Below are positions 30,866 through 37,827 of a stretch of 64,000 nt of DNA, one piece after another (position 1 is the stretch's first letter; every line of letters begins with the position of its first letter). Made by a program: the position numbers and the translations under genes. The notes below the pieces were generated by a model. It made no database searches, was not told the DNA's origin, and saw nothing but the letters and a program-made list of their open reading frames with translations. Origin of the DNA: a virus; the IMG/VR virus record IMGVR_UViG_3300035088_000004, positions 1 to 64,000 of that record. One strand, 5' to 3'.

Positions 30866-31080
30866 TGGCGGGCTTTTTTAGTTTGGACTTAGAACAGTTC
30901 GGCGTTCTTAACTTAAAGAAAGGGCTCACTTTATCGAGAGCTAAATCCTTAAATTGAAAAAGACTGGCGGCAACCAGTCTCTTTCAGAAAGCAAAATTGA
31001 CGATGAATCAAAAACCGCAAAGGCGGCACCCTCTTGGTGTCGGCATAGTAACTCGAAGCCCGATTACTGTGCAAGAGAAA

Positions 31081-31194
31081 ATGTCGGACCAAACTAAAAG
31101 CGTTAAGGCTACGATCCTGCGCCTCGCGTCGGCGACAATTCGCGTTAGAGAATTACCGACAGGCGAATTGATTATCGAGATCGAGCCGCCATAG
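31081..31194 (+). CDS. Small hypothetical protein
   Basis: A 37-codon frame from ATG 31081 (MSDQTKSVKATILRLASATI, then an RVRELPTGELIIEIEPP strand pair). AAGAG is close upstream. An earlier start at 30997 adds a basic stretch without a better ribosome site. It lies just beyond the 3' end of the transposase gene and might be part of the element or a phage gene next to its insertion point. Confidence 0.35.
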   Translation: MSDQTKSVKATILRLASATIRVRELPTGELIIEIEPP

Positions 31195-31230
31195 GATTCG
31201 TGCAAGCCCTGTGAGGCGGGCTACGCACAA

Positions 31231-32466
31231 TTACGCGGCGTGAGCTTCCGAAAAGTCTACGTCAATTCCTAACTCATGCTGTGACTGAATGACTACGCAG
31301 AGATTGTGGCAAAGCACCTTGCACAGTGCTTCGTTAATCTGCGCCGTGAGTGTCTTACTGCGAAGTCTCTGCCCAAACTTCGACTTGATCATGTGGAACG
31401 TCGTTTCAACGTTGGACCGCTTGTGATAGTGCGTCAAGAATTCTTCGCGGTGGTCTGTGTAGAATTCCAGCATTCGAGTCCACAGCGTTGACTTTGGACC
31501 ATAGTTGGTCTGTGCTTTGGAATTGGACTTGAACGGGATGTAAGGGATGGCCTTATGCCGCAAAGTCGTTAATAGATTCTCTCCGCTTAAATAGGCTTTG
31601 TCTGCGCTCACTTCTTTCAGCGTGAAACCGTTTCCGGCAGTCGCTTCGAGCAAAGGCTTGAAGTAACCGTGATCGTTTGAGTATCCATCGCTTATCTCAA
31701 CGGACGTAACCACGTTGGTTTTTACCCCACACATCAGATGCACCTTGATCCACATGCGCCGATCTTCTTCCTTGCCATACTTCACATCTAGCCAACGCGT
31801 GAATTGACCTGTGCTGAACCCCGAACTATCAACCGCGAAGTCTGATTCAATCGATTTGAGCGGCTGTGCACTCAACTTGATCAACTCATACAAGTACGGT
31901 GTCAATGCTTCGGCTTCGAGGTAACGAAAGACTGAATTATATGAAGGCATCTGAGACAGAAAGCCGCGTCTTCTCGCTTCCTGTAGATCACTCTGAAAGC
32001 GGCGACCTGAAACCGTAGAATAAACTTTGAACGTGCTGGCGAAGATAATGTCAGCCAACGATAGACGCGGCCTCCCGCGATGCTGCACAGGCTCAGGGAT
32101 GTTTCTGCATAGTTCGTAGAGCAATGCCTGTAGCTGTGACTTCTCTTGGGTCTGAGCGGCATTGTACGCGGGCCAATTCTGCGTGTAGGTCTTGCGCGTG
32201 ACCTTGACCGTTTCGGTTGTGATGGTCGCGCCGTCTGCGGTCTGCTCGCGTTGGATCGTGTATTCGACTGCAAAGATATGCTTGCATCTGGCGCTAGTGA
32301 ATTCGTGATCACGGCAAGTGCAACTCGGCTTTTCAGCGTCCAGCGCAACGGTGTACTTTTCCTGCTTATTGCTTTGTGAGGGAACAAGCCAAAGATTGCC
32401 TTTGCCTTGGCGCGTCAGTTTGGTTTTAGCGGCTATTTCAAGACCTTTGATCTCGCGTGGTTCCAT
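31231..32466 (-). CDS. DDE transposase with N-terminal SWIM zinc finger
   Basis: A 411-residue protein; ATG 32466 with AAGGAG at 9 nt is preferred over the longer frame from 32553. The SWIM finger is CTC-x9-CKH (C49, C51, C61, H63). The DDE core is seen in AVDSSGF, EVSADKAYL and SNVETTFHMIKSKFG. The fold is of the IS5/IS1182-like type; SWIM-DDE transposases form a group of insertion sequences common in environmental bacteria and archaea. The frame is intact. Terminal inverted repeats and a target duplication could not be identified with confidence. Confidence 0.85.
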   Translation of the reverse strand: MEPREIKGLEIAAKTKLTRQGKGNLWLVPSQSNKQEKYTVALDAEKPSCTCRDHEFTSARCKHIFAVEYTIQREQTADGATITTETVKVTRKTYTQNWPAYNAAQTQEKSQLQALLYELCRNIPEPVQHRGRPRLSLADIIFASTFKVYSTVSGRRFQSDLQEARRRGFLSQMPSYNSVFRYLEAEALTPYLYELIKLSAQPLKSIESDFAVDSSGFSTGQFTRWLDVKYGKEEDRRMWIKVHLMCGVKTNVVTSVEISDGYSNDHGYFKPLLEATAGNGFTLKEVSADKAYLSGENLLTTLRHKAIPYIPFKSNSKAQTNYGPKSTLWTRMLEFYTDHREEFLTHYHKRSNVETTFHMIKSKFGQRLRSKTLTAQINEALCKVLCHNLCVVIQSQHELGIDVDFSEAHAA

Positions 32467-32553
32467 TATGAGCATCTCCTTGCCTTTAAGAAGCGATTCG
32501 CTCACAATGTCTTTACCGGAGATCAAGTGCGAGCAATCGCGTTTGATTTTCAA

Positions 32554-32587
32554 AAGGGCCTTAGCGGTTACAGCCGTTAGGGCCTTT
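32554..32587 (+). terminator. Terminator-like hairpin in the transposase leader
   Basis: A 14-bp stem (32554-32567 with 32574-32587, loop TTACAG, three G-U pairs on the plus strand) followed by a T-rich CTTTGCTTTT. On the plus strand it would stop antisense transcription leaving the transposase gene. It also sits in the 5' leader of the transposase mRNA, where it could limit expression. Confidence 0.55.
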
Positions 32588-32603
32588 GCTTTTCGATGAG
32601 GGA

Positions 32604-32672
32604 ATTATACGTGCGCGGGTACGTATAAGTCAAGGCGAATGGTTGACTTCTACGAAGGCGGGCACGTATAAT
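32604..32672. promoter_or_regulatory. Twin divergent promoters with shared ACGTATAAT boxes
   Basis: Plus: TTGACT (32643-32648), 18-nt spacer, TATAAT (32667-32672), 7 nt before the ATG of 32680. Minus: TTGACT (complement of 32628-32633), 18-nt spacer, TATAAT (complement of 32604-32609), driving the transposase. Both -10 regions are embedded in GC(G)GGCACGTATAAT-like sequence, and ACGTATAA recurs at 32621-32628 and 32664-32671 with its inverse at 32605-32612. Identical spacing and boxes suggest common control. Confidence 0.7.
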
Positions 32673-32679
32673 TGCAGCC

Positions 32680-32877
32680 ATGCCAAGACAAAAGAAAAAG
32701 AATGCGGCAGCGGTCGCTCTAGGGCGTAGAGGCGCTAGGAAAGGCGGTCTGGCTCGCGCAGCAAGCTTAACAGCGGAAGAGCGTAGCGAGAGCGCCAAAA
32801 GGGCAGTAGCGGCCCGGTGGGAACGGTATAGAGAGAAGTTAGACCGCAAGCGTCCGGGTGATTCATCCGGCAGCTAA
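32680..32877 (+). CDS. Small basic protein of the GGLARAA...LTxEERSE family
   Basis: A 65-residue, very basic protein: PRQKKKNAAAVALGRRGARK, GGLARAASLTAEERSESAKR, then AVAARWERYREKL. Short proteins with this motif are widespread in bacteria and on mobile elements and look like nucleic-acid-binding or antitoxin-type regulators. Its promoter ends 7 nt before the ATG, so the message is leaderless. It faces the transposase gene and is convergent with the protease gene. Confidence 0.65.
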   Translation: MPRQKKKNAAAVALGRRGARKGGLARAASLTAEERSESAKRAVAARWERYREKLDRKRPGDSSGS

Positions 32878-32879
32878 AT

Positions 32880-33890
32880 CTAATGTCGCGGAAAAAACTT
32901 GTTCAAAGGATCACTATGCGCCGCAGATGGATTGGCCTTGCGTCTTATCTTTTCCAACTTAGATTGTTCTCGTTGGGCCTTTACGTCCGGTCGATGCAAT
33001 AGCTCTGTTATTTTCTTCGCCGGAATGACGAGAGCGATCCCCATATTTAGAGGCGAGAGCGTTGCGTCATGTCCATTGATTTTCACGTCCTGTTCCCCCG
33101 GATAAAACCCTTGAATAATTCCTATACAGTGACTTACCTCCCATGACGGACGGGAACTAGTTCGTTCCTCGTAAACTTTCGTCGGTCGCAGGAACACCGG
33201 GGAACCGCTTTGACCGCCCCATGACGCTATCTCTACCAAGAATGCTTCGATCTCTTGGTAGATGTCAGGTTCTATCTCTGCTGTGATCTTCTCACCTATT
33301 GCTGGAACTAGAGCGATGTGCCCAAAACGGGCCACTGGAGTCGCCGCGTGGTCACTACCTGAATGATGATCGAAAAGTCCGATGCTAAACACTTCATCTC
33401 CAGAGCCGTATCTGAGCGGACTAGGATGATCGGCTGGAAATTGATTCATGGGGTAGTAGTGATCCGCGTAAGAACGTAATTCTGTATGATCTATCAATTC
33501 GATATCGAACTTTTCAAACTCACCCTTCCACATAAACTCCAGCGGAACTACAGCCACATCGCTACTCGGATCACAGAACCAATCGCCTTTTAGTATAGGC
33601 TTATCTTCTTTACCGCCGCGCTTCAAGTTAAGTCGGATCTGGACATCCGAGTCAAAGATCGAATGCCTGGTGGTCACGGCATATACCGCCATATCCCATT
33701 TCATTAGAACAAAAAATACCGTGGAAACAGGTTCGTTATTCTCAATGAGAAAGGTAGCGGTCTTGGTAATATCTGGATTTATAAACACGCGTAGATGTCC
33801 CCACTTATCAAGTATGGGTTTCCATCGCCAACTATTCCATCTCGGATCTTGGTAGTAGAGTAGCGGCTCATGCCGCAGATTATGCGGCAT
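32880..33890 (-). CDS. Trypsin-like serine protease (S1 family)
   Basis: A 336-residue protein with the triad in order: TTRHSIF (H76), SSDVAVVPLEF (D111) and GGQSGSPVF (S228). AGGGGG precedes the ATG at 9 nt. There is no signal peptide, so it should act in the cytoplasm. A basic, helical C-terminus (KAQREQSKLEKIRRKANPSA) follows the protease core. It is 63 nt downstream of an XRE regulator on the same strand and probably in its operon. Self- or repressor-cleavage, or an anti-host or anti-phage role, is possible. Confidence 0.8.
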   Translation of the reverse strand: MPHNLRHEPLLYYQDPRWNSWRWKPILDKWGHLRVFINPDITKTATFLIENNEPVSTVFFVLMKWDMAVYAVTTRHSIFDSDVQIRLNLKRGGKEDKPILKGDWFCDPSSDVAVVPLEFMWKGEFEKFDIELIDHTELRSYADHYYPMNQFPADHPSPLRYGSGDEVFSIGLFDHHSGSDHAATPVARFGHIALVPAIGEKITAEIEPDIYQEIEAFLVEIASWGGQSGSPVFLRPTKVYEERTSSRPSWEVSHCIGIIQGFYPGEQDVKINGHDATLSPLNMGIALVIPAKKITELLHRPDVKAQREQSKLEKIRRKANPSAAHSDPLNKFFPRH

Positions 33891-33953
33891 TAGTTGCCCC
33901 CTTTAAATCGGTCAATCTGCTTTTTGGGGCAGACGCCGTTATTAAGGCAAAGC

Positions 33954-34205
33954 CTATTTCCTTCCATTATTATGACGACTGTTGATTTGTTTGATTGCGC
34001 CGGTCTTTACAACATCCTCGACACGCACCTTGTAAAAAATACACAGCTTAGCCAGCGTGTCGCCTGTCGGCGCAGCCCGTCCTGTCTCAATCTGCCAGAG
34101 TGTCTGTCGCGTGATATTCAGTGCTTCCGTAACACTCTGCACCGTGCGCTCACCCCGCGCCTGCCTGATACGCTTATAATCGATTACCGTGTCCGCTGGT
34201 TTCAT
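33954..34205 (-). CDS. XRE/Cro-C1-type transcriptional regulator
   Basis: An 83-residue protein beginning MKPADTVIDYKRIRQARGER, with a typical helix-turn-helix (VQSVTEALNITRQTLWQIET, GRAAPTGDTLAKLCIFYKVR). ATG 34205 is preferred: the promoter TTGACG-17-TAGACT ends 7 nt before it, giving a leaderless mRNA, whereas the longer frame runs through the promoter. It faces the plus-strand early-type operon at 34375 and may be the switch regulator. Confidence 0.8.
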   Translation of the reverse strand: MKPADTVIDYKRIRQARGERTVQSVTEALNITRQTLWQIETGRAAPTGDTLAKLCIFYKVRVEDVVKTGAIKQINSRHNNGRK

Positions 34206-34212
34206 TGCTCGC

Positions 34213-34332
34213 AGTCTAATCCTGTCATTCAGCCACGTCAATGCTAATTTACAGGCCGGAAACGGTCGGTTGAAAATAATTGCTGAATAGTTGTAACGAG
34301 CTATTGACATGAATAAGAGTCAGGTGTATAGT
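34213..34332. promoter_or_regulatory. Divergent promoter region of the XRE switch
   Basis: Minus: TTGACG (complement of 34236-34241), 17-nt spacer, TAGACT (complement of 34213-34218). Plus: TTGACA (34304-34309), 17-nt spacer, TATAGT (34327-34332), which would start transcription about 35 nt before the gene at 34375. GTTGAAAATAATT (34269-34281) lies between the two -35 boxes and is identical to 61769-61781 in the other major control region. Confidence 0.7.
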
Positions 34333-34374
34333 GGATTCCGTTGAGGGGTTAAAGGGGCTGGAACGGAGAATCAA

Positions 34375-34677
34375 ATGGCAAGTATCGGACGGGGAAATTT
34401 GAGATGCAAAGTTCAGGGGTGTAATCGAGTGCGTCCGTATTGGGCAGATGAGTGCAAGGGACACCGCAAGGCAAAGCCAAAGGTGGACACCAACAAACCA
34501 ACCTTCTGCGGCAACCGAGAGTCAGGCTGTGGCGCTGAACTGACGGAGGCCGATTTCGAGAATGGCGCATGTACGCAGTGCTCGTATCCGCTCGGAGTAT
34601 CCGGCCTCCCACTTGAGCATCAACTGCTCCTGTCACTACGGGAGATTCAAAGCCAGCGGGATGAGGAGGTTGCATGA
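34375..34677 (+). CDS. Zinc-finger-like protein
   Basis: A 100-residue protein with GGAACGGAG upstream. Cys/His pairs: CKVQGCNRVRPYWADECKGH near the start and CGNRESGCGAEL...CTQC in the middle, then a short helix. It is the first gene of the second plus-strand early-type block. Binding of nucleic acid is plausible but unproven. Confidence 0.65.
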   Translation: MASIGRGNLRCKVQGCNRVRPYWADECKGHRKAKPKVDTNKPTFCGNRESGCGAELTEADFENGACTQCSYPLGVSGLPLEHQLLLSLREIQSQRDEEVA

Positions 34678-35000
34678 TGAATGAACGAGTTAAAAAGCTA
34701 TGGGTTGACGCACTGCGGAGCGGCAAGTACAGGCAATGCAGGGCTAGATTAAAAGTTCACGGCAATCGGGACAATGGCCCATCTTATTGCTGTCTCGGAG
34801 TTCTGGAAGAAATCGCGAAAGATGAGGGTGTTATAAGCGGCTACGATGCGGCTGGACTGGTACTTGATAAAACAGTTATGGGTTGGGCCGAATTAGAAAC
34901 TGCCGATCCAAGAGTGGGTGACGGACAATCACTTACCGCGCTGAACGATAGCGGTAGCGGTTTTTGGTTTATCGCTGAACAAATTGAACAGCATCTTTAA
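34674..35000 (+). CDS. VKKLW-ALRSGKY family protein (paralogue of 4300-4644)
   Basis: A 108-residue protein from ATG 34674 (next ATG at 34677 also possible; GAGGAGG upstream). It opens MMNERVKKLWVDALRSGKYR, then YCCLGVLEEIAKDEGVI, a WAEL segment and LNDSGSGFWFIAEQIEQHL. It shares the family signature with 4300-4644 but is clearly diverged, so both copies are probably retained for function. Role unknown. Confidence 0.8.
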   Translation: MMNERVKKLWVDALRSGKYRQCRARLKVHGNRDNGPSYCCLGVLEEIAKDEGVISGYDAAGLVLDKTVMGWAELETADPRVGDGQSLTALNDSGSGFWFIAEQIEQHL

Positions 35001-35002
35001 CT

Positions 35003-35185
35003 ATGGACCACCTAACCCCCGATATAATCTATAGCTACCCGCTCATCCTCGTCATGGAAGATTGCTACGTCCCTGAATCAGCCTGCGCGGTGATAGGCGC
35101 GTTTATCGGAGTTGATGAAGAGTCGGCAGCGGTAACGATTAAGCTGATGGCCGTAGACGCAGAGCGGCAGTTGACTAACAACTAA
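35003..35185 (+). CDS. Small acidic protein
   Basis: A 60-residue protein directly after the previous stop. Compact alpha/beta pattern (YPLILVMEDCYVPESACAVI, EESAAVTIKLMAVDAERQLT). No family recognised. Operon member. Confidence 0.55.
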   Translation: MDHLTPDIIYSYPLILVMEDCYVPESACAVIGAFIGVDEESAAVTIKLMAVDAERQLTNN

Positions 35186-35197
35186 GGAGCAACCACC

Positions 35198-35452
35198 ATG
35201 TTCATCGACATCGAACGCGTAGATCCACCAGCACAGGGAATCCAGCTAATGAACCAAGCTGAACGGAACAAGTTGATTGAGGATGCTAATCACCTCGCCT
35301 ACAACTACATCCTGCATTCCGGCGCTTACAAGCGACTGTCCGGGGAACAGTGGGACGCGTTGGCTGGACTGATCGCCCTACGACTACTGGGCACGATGGA
35401 TCGGATGGTGGATGAGGCGGTTGGGCAGTTGGGTGAGAAGGGACGGAAATAG
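35198..35452 (+). CDS. Helical hypothetical protein
   Basis: An 84-residue protein preceded by AAGGAG. Helix-rich (AERNKLIEDANHLAYNYILH, LIALRLLGTMDRMVDEAVGQ). No recognised domain. Confidence 0.6.
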   Translation: MFIDIERVDPPAQGIQLMNQAERNKLIEDANHLAYNYILHSGAYKRLSGEQWDALAGLIALRLLGTMDRMVDEAVGQLGEKGRK

Positions 35453-35454
35453 CA

Positions 35455-35859
35455 ATGGGATTAGACACAACACACGGTTGCTGGAGTGGGCCATATTCGC
35501 AATTTGCGCGCTGGCGGCAATGGTTGAGTTTATTCGTAATGACGGATCGCGGTGAAGCAGGCGATGAGGCCGCCCGGAAGATTAGCCATATGGGCGCTAC
35601 AGCAGAGGCGATAGACCGAGCGTGGGCCGAAGGCCATTATGACGATCAGTTAATTCCGATTAACGTGCTTATGAACCATTCAGACTGCGACGGTGAAATT
35701 GCTGCCGAGGTTTGCGGACCGTTAGCTGACGCGCTCGAAGCACTCGTTAAGCACATGCCACAACGGGGTATCTACGATGAGAAGCGCCCCGCCACTGAAC
35801 GATTTATCAATGGACTACGCAAAGCAGCGGCAGCGGGCGAAAGCGTCAAATTTCACTAA
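35455..35859 (+). CDS. Conserved phage protein (MGLDTTHGCW family)
   Basis: A 134-residue protein opening MGLDTTHGCWSGPYSQFARW, a signature found in many phage proteins of unknown function. A later NHSDCDGEI motif is also conserved. Cys, His and Asp in these motifs suggest a metal site. The long C-terminal helix holds ERFINGLRKA. Confidence 0.7.
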   Translation: MGLDTTHGCWSGPYSQFARWRQWLSLFVMTDRGEAGDEAARKISHMGATAEAIDRAWAEGHYDDQLIPINVLMNHSDCDGEIAAEVCGPLADALEALVKHMPQRGIYDEKRPATERFINGLRKAAAAGESVKFH

Positions 35860-35953
35860 CAACCACTGCGGCAATTTGCCCCACTAGCAACTTCCATGTA
35901 CACTCCACACCACGCTCTAACAGAAACAGTGAACAAAGGGATACTCGCCTAAC

Positions 35954-36181
35954 ATGTTACGCACGCTCTTTATCGTCATCGCTCTCTCCTTCTCAATCGC
36001 ATCACAGGAACCAGTGGAAATACCGGGACCGGAACAGTGTCCGGTAGTAATCACCGCGACAGGTGAAATTGTCCATCAATGCGATCCGCTGCTTGATCCG
36101 GGAGCTGGACCAGCGCCAGTGGGGCCGGGTGGGTGTGTGGTTGGGCAAGCGCAACCCTGTCTGGTTGAAGGCGCGAACTAA
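35954..36181 (+). CDS. Secreted small protein
   Basis: A 75-residue protein with an N-terminal signal-like helix (MLRTLFIVIALSFSIASQEP) and a mature part rich in Pro, Gly and with four cysteines (CPVVITATGEIVHQC, CVVGQAQPC), likely disulfide-linked. Last plus-strand gene before the convergent tail genes. Function unknown. Confidence 0.55.
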   Translation: MLRTLFIVIALSFSIASQEPVEIPGPEQCPVVITATGEIVHQCDPLLDPGAGPAPVGPGGCVVGQAQPCLVEGAN

Positions 36182-36213
36182 CCGCCGACAATCAGCCTGA
36201 CTCAACTCAACCA

Positions 36214-37818
36214 CTACACCAGTATCCCGTAGATCCTCGCATCGGTGATCGTCCCCGACGAGCCGAGGATAACCGCGTGGACATACAGCGGATAGACGCT
36301 GGGCAGCAGGGCAGTTGAGGCTTTGCGCAGGATGGTGACAATGCCGGAGCGGATGCGCTCGTAGTAGACCCAGGTGCCGTCTGAGCGGAGTTGATAAACA
36401 TCCCCGGCGCTGTACGTCTGCCCGCCAGTTGAGTAGCCGCCACCATCCATCCACAGACGCGCTGTCCCGTCGCTAAACAGATTGAAGCCGTAGCGAATGT
36501 CTGTGAGATTAGTCCCCGTGTTTACGCTACTGACGCCAAACACTCGGATTTTATTCGTCTCCAGTACCCCGCAACGAACCTTCCAGATGCCGGGACCGGC
36601 GATCGCTTTTGTCGAACTGCCTCCAGCATCAGGAGACCCGTCTGTACCACCAGTCTTTTGAATTCCGCTAGGTACGGCGGGAGTGACATTCGCCGTGCCT
36701 GTCCAGCTAACCCCTTCCTCCACGCCGTAGTTTGCTTCATAGGCGTAAGGGAACGAGCCGTTGAGAACCTGTTCAACCGCCTGCGCCTGCATCGCATTAC
36801 CAGCATCGTTCGGGTGCAGGTAGGTGCTGCTCTCGCTCAACATTTCGCCTCGACTCAGCACCGCCGTACCTTCGACTAGAATTGCCCACGATGAGCGATT
36901 GCGAGCGATTGTACGAATCTGTTCGCGATAGGCTTCCAGTAGATCGCCGAAGGAATTCGCCACCTCACTCTCTTTGAAGAACGGTGTCTGACAGTAGATC
37001 TTGATGAGTGGCAACGCCGTGTGAATGTCGTCTAAAGTTGCCGCATAGGCCGTGCCGAAGTTCACCGCTGACCACAAGCTTGCGTTGTAGTCATTCACGC
37101 CGATCAGAAACCAGATAGCCGACGGTTTCATTGCTACCAGCTTCGCGACGAACGCAGCCCGCAAGCCCGACGTGTTCGTATCATCCCACAGCGTTCGACC
37201 CGACGCCGCTTCTATCGTGACGGATCTGGTTGTCATCTTCCGCAACATGTTCGGCCACGCGGTGTCTATGTTCTTTCCGGTGCTTCCCCCACCCCCACCT
37301 TGCGAGGTTGAATCACCGTAGACCAGCAGGCGAGATGGAGATTCAGGAGGCAGTTTCATCGCCGCCGTGTTGAACGTGCAGCCGACCAGGTAAATGCCAA
37401 CTATGACACCCGATGACATGGAGTTTGTGCCGCCTGTTATAAAAATCAGCTTCCGTCCTGACGGCAAAGACTGGGTAAGAGTTTCAGCGTGCGCGCCAGT
37501 TGTCGGAGTGAGTCCGGGGCTTGCGTAAACCGTACCGTTAACCCATACCTGCACGGCGGCAGATGAACTGGTCGAGTCGCTTGCGTATACGTCAATGTCA
37601 ACGCTGGTGGCGTCGGTGACGAACACTGCACGGGCTAGAGGGGAATGCTGGTTGTATCCGGTTTGAGCAACCCAATAACCGTTGTCCCACAGGTCGCCTG
37701 CGCCGAAGGTGAACGAGGTATCAATCCCACCTGTGCCGGAGTCGATTGCGTCGCACACGTCCCGCAACTGCGCGAGTATGAATCTATCAGGGCCGGGTAT
37801 CAGATCTTTAAGCGCCAT
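36214..37818 (-). CDS. Tail spike/fibre protein with SGNH esterase domain
   Basis: A 534-residue protein. The N-terminal 155 residues are beta-rich. An SGNH/GDSL hydrolase follows: VYGDSTS (S170), GVND (about 250) and YLHPNDAG with the catalytic Asp and His. The C-terminal 170 residues are beta-rich, with a concanavalin-like pattern. Such enzymes remove acyl groups from host surface glycans. It lies next to the tail tip gene and is probably part of the adsorption apparatus. Confidence 0.75.
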   Translation of the reverse strand: MALKDLIPGPDRFILAQLRDVCDAIDSGTGGIDTSFTFGAGDLWDNGYWVAQTGYNQHSPLARAVFVTDATSVDIDVYASDSTSSSAAVQVWVNGTVYASPGLTPTTGAHAETLTQSLPSGRKLIFITGGTNSMSSGVIVGIYLVGCTFNTAAMKLPPESPSRLLVYGDSTSQGGGGGSTGKNIDTAWPNMLRKMTTRSVTIEAASGRTLWDDTNTSGLRAAFVAKLVAMKPSAIWFLIGVNDYNASLWSAVNFGTAYAATLDDIHTALPLIKIYCQTPFFKESEVANSFGDLLEAYREQIRTIARNRSSWAILVEGTAVLSRGEMLSESSTYLHPNDAGNAMQAQAVEQVLNGSFPYAYEANYGVEEGVSWTGTANVTPAVPSGIQKTGGTDGSPDAGGSSTKAIAGPGIWKVRCGVLETNKIRVFGVSSVNTGTNLTDIRYGFNLFSDGTARLWMDGGGYSTGGQTYSAGDVYQLRSDGTWVYYERIRSGIVTILRKASTALLPSVYPLYVHAVILGSSGTITDARIYGILV

Positions 37819-37827
37819 TAGTTCTCT

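Noticed and set aside
31214-32675. Direct repeat AGGCGGGC(T)ACG..AATT at 31214-31234 and 32656-32675 as the insertion ends
   Set aside because: The copies are in the same orientation, imperfect, and the right one is the promoter of 32680, so they do not behave as terminal inverted repeats. A target duplication of this length would be unusual.
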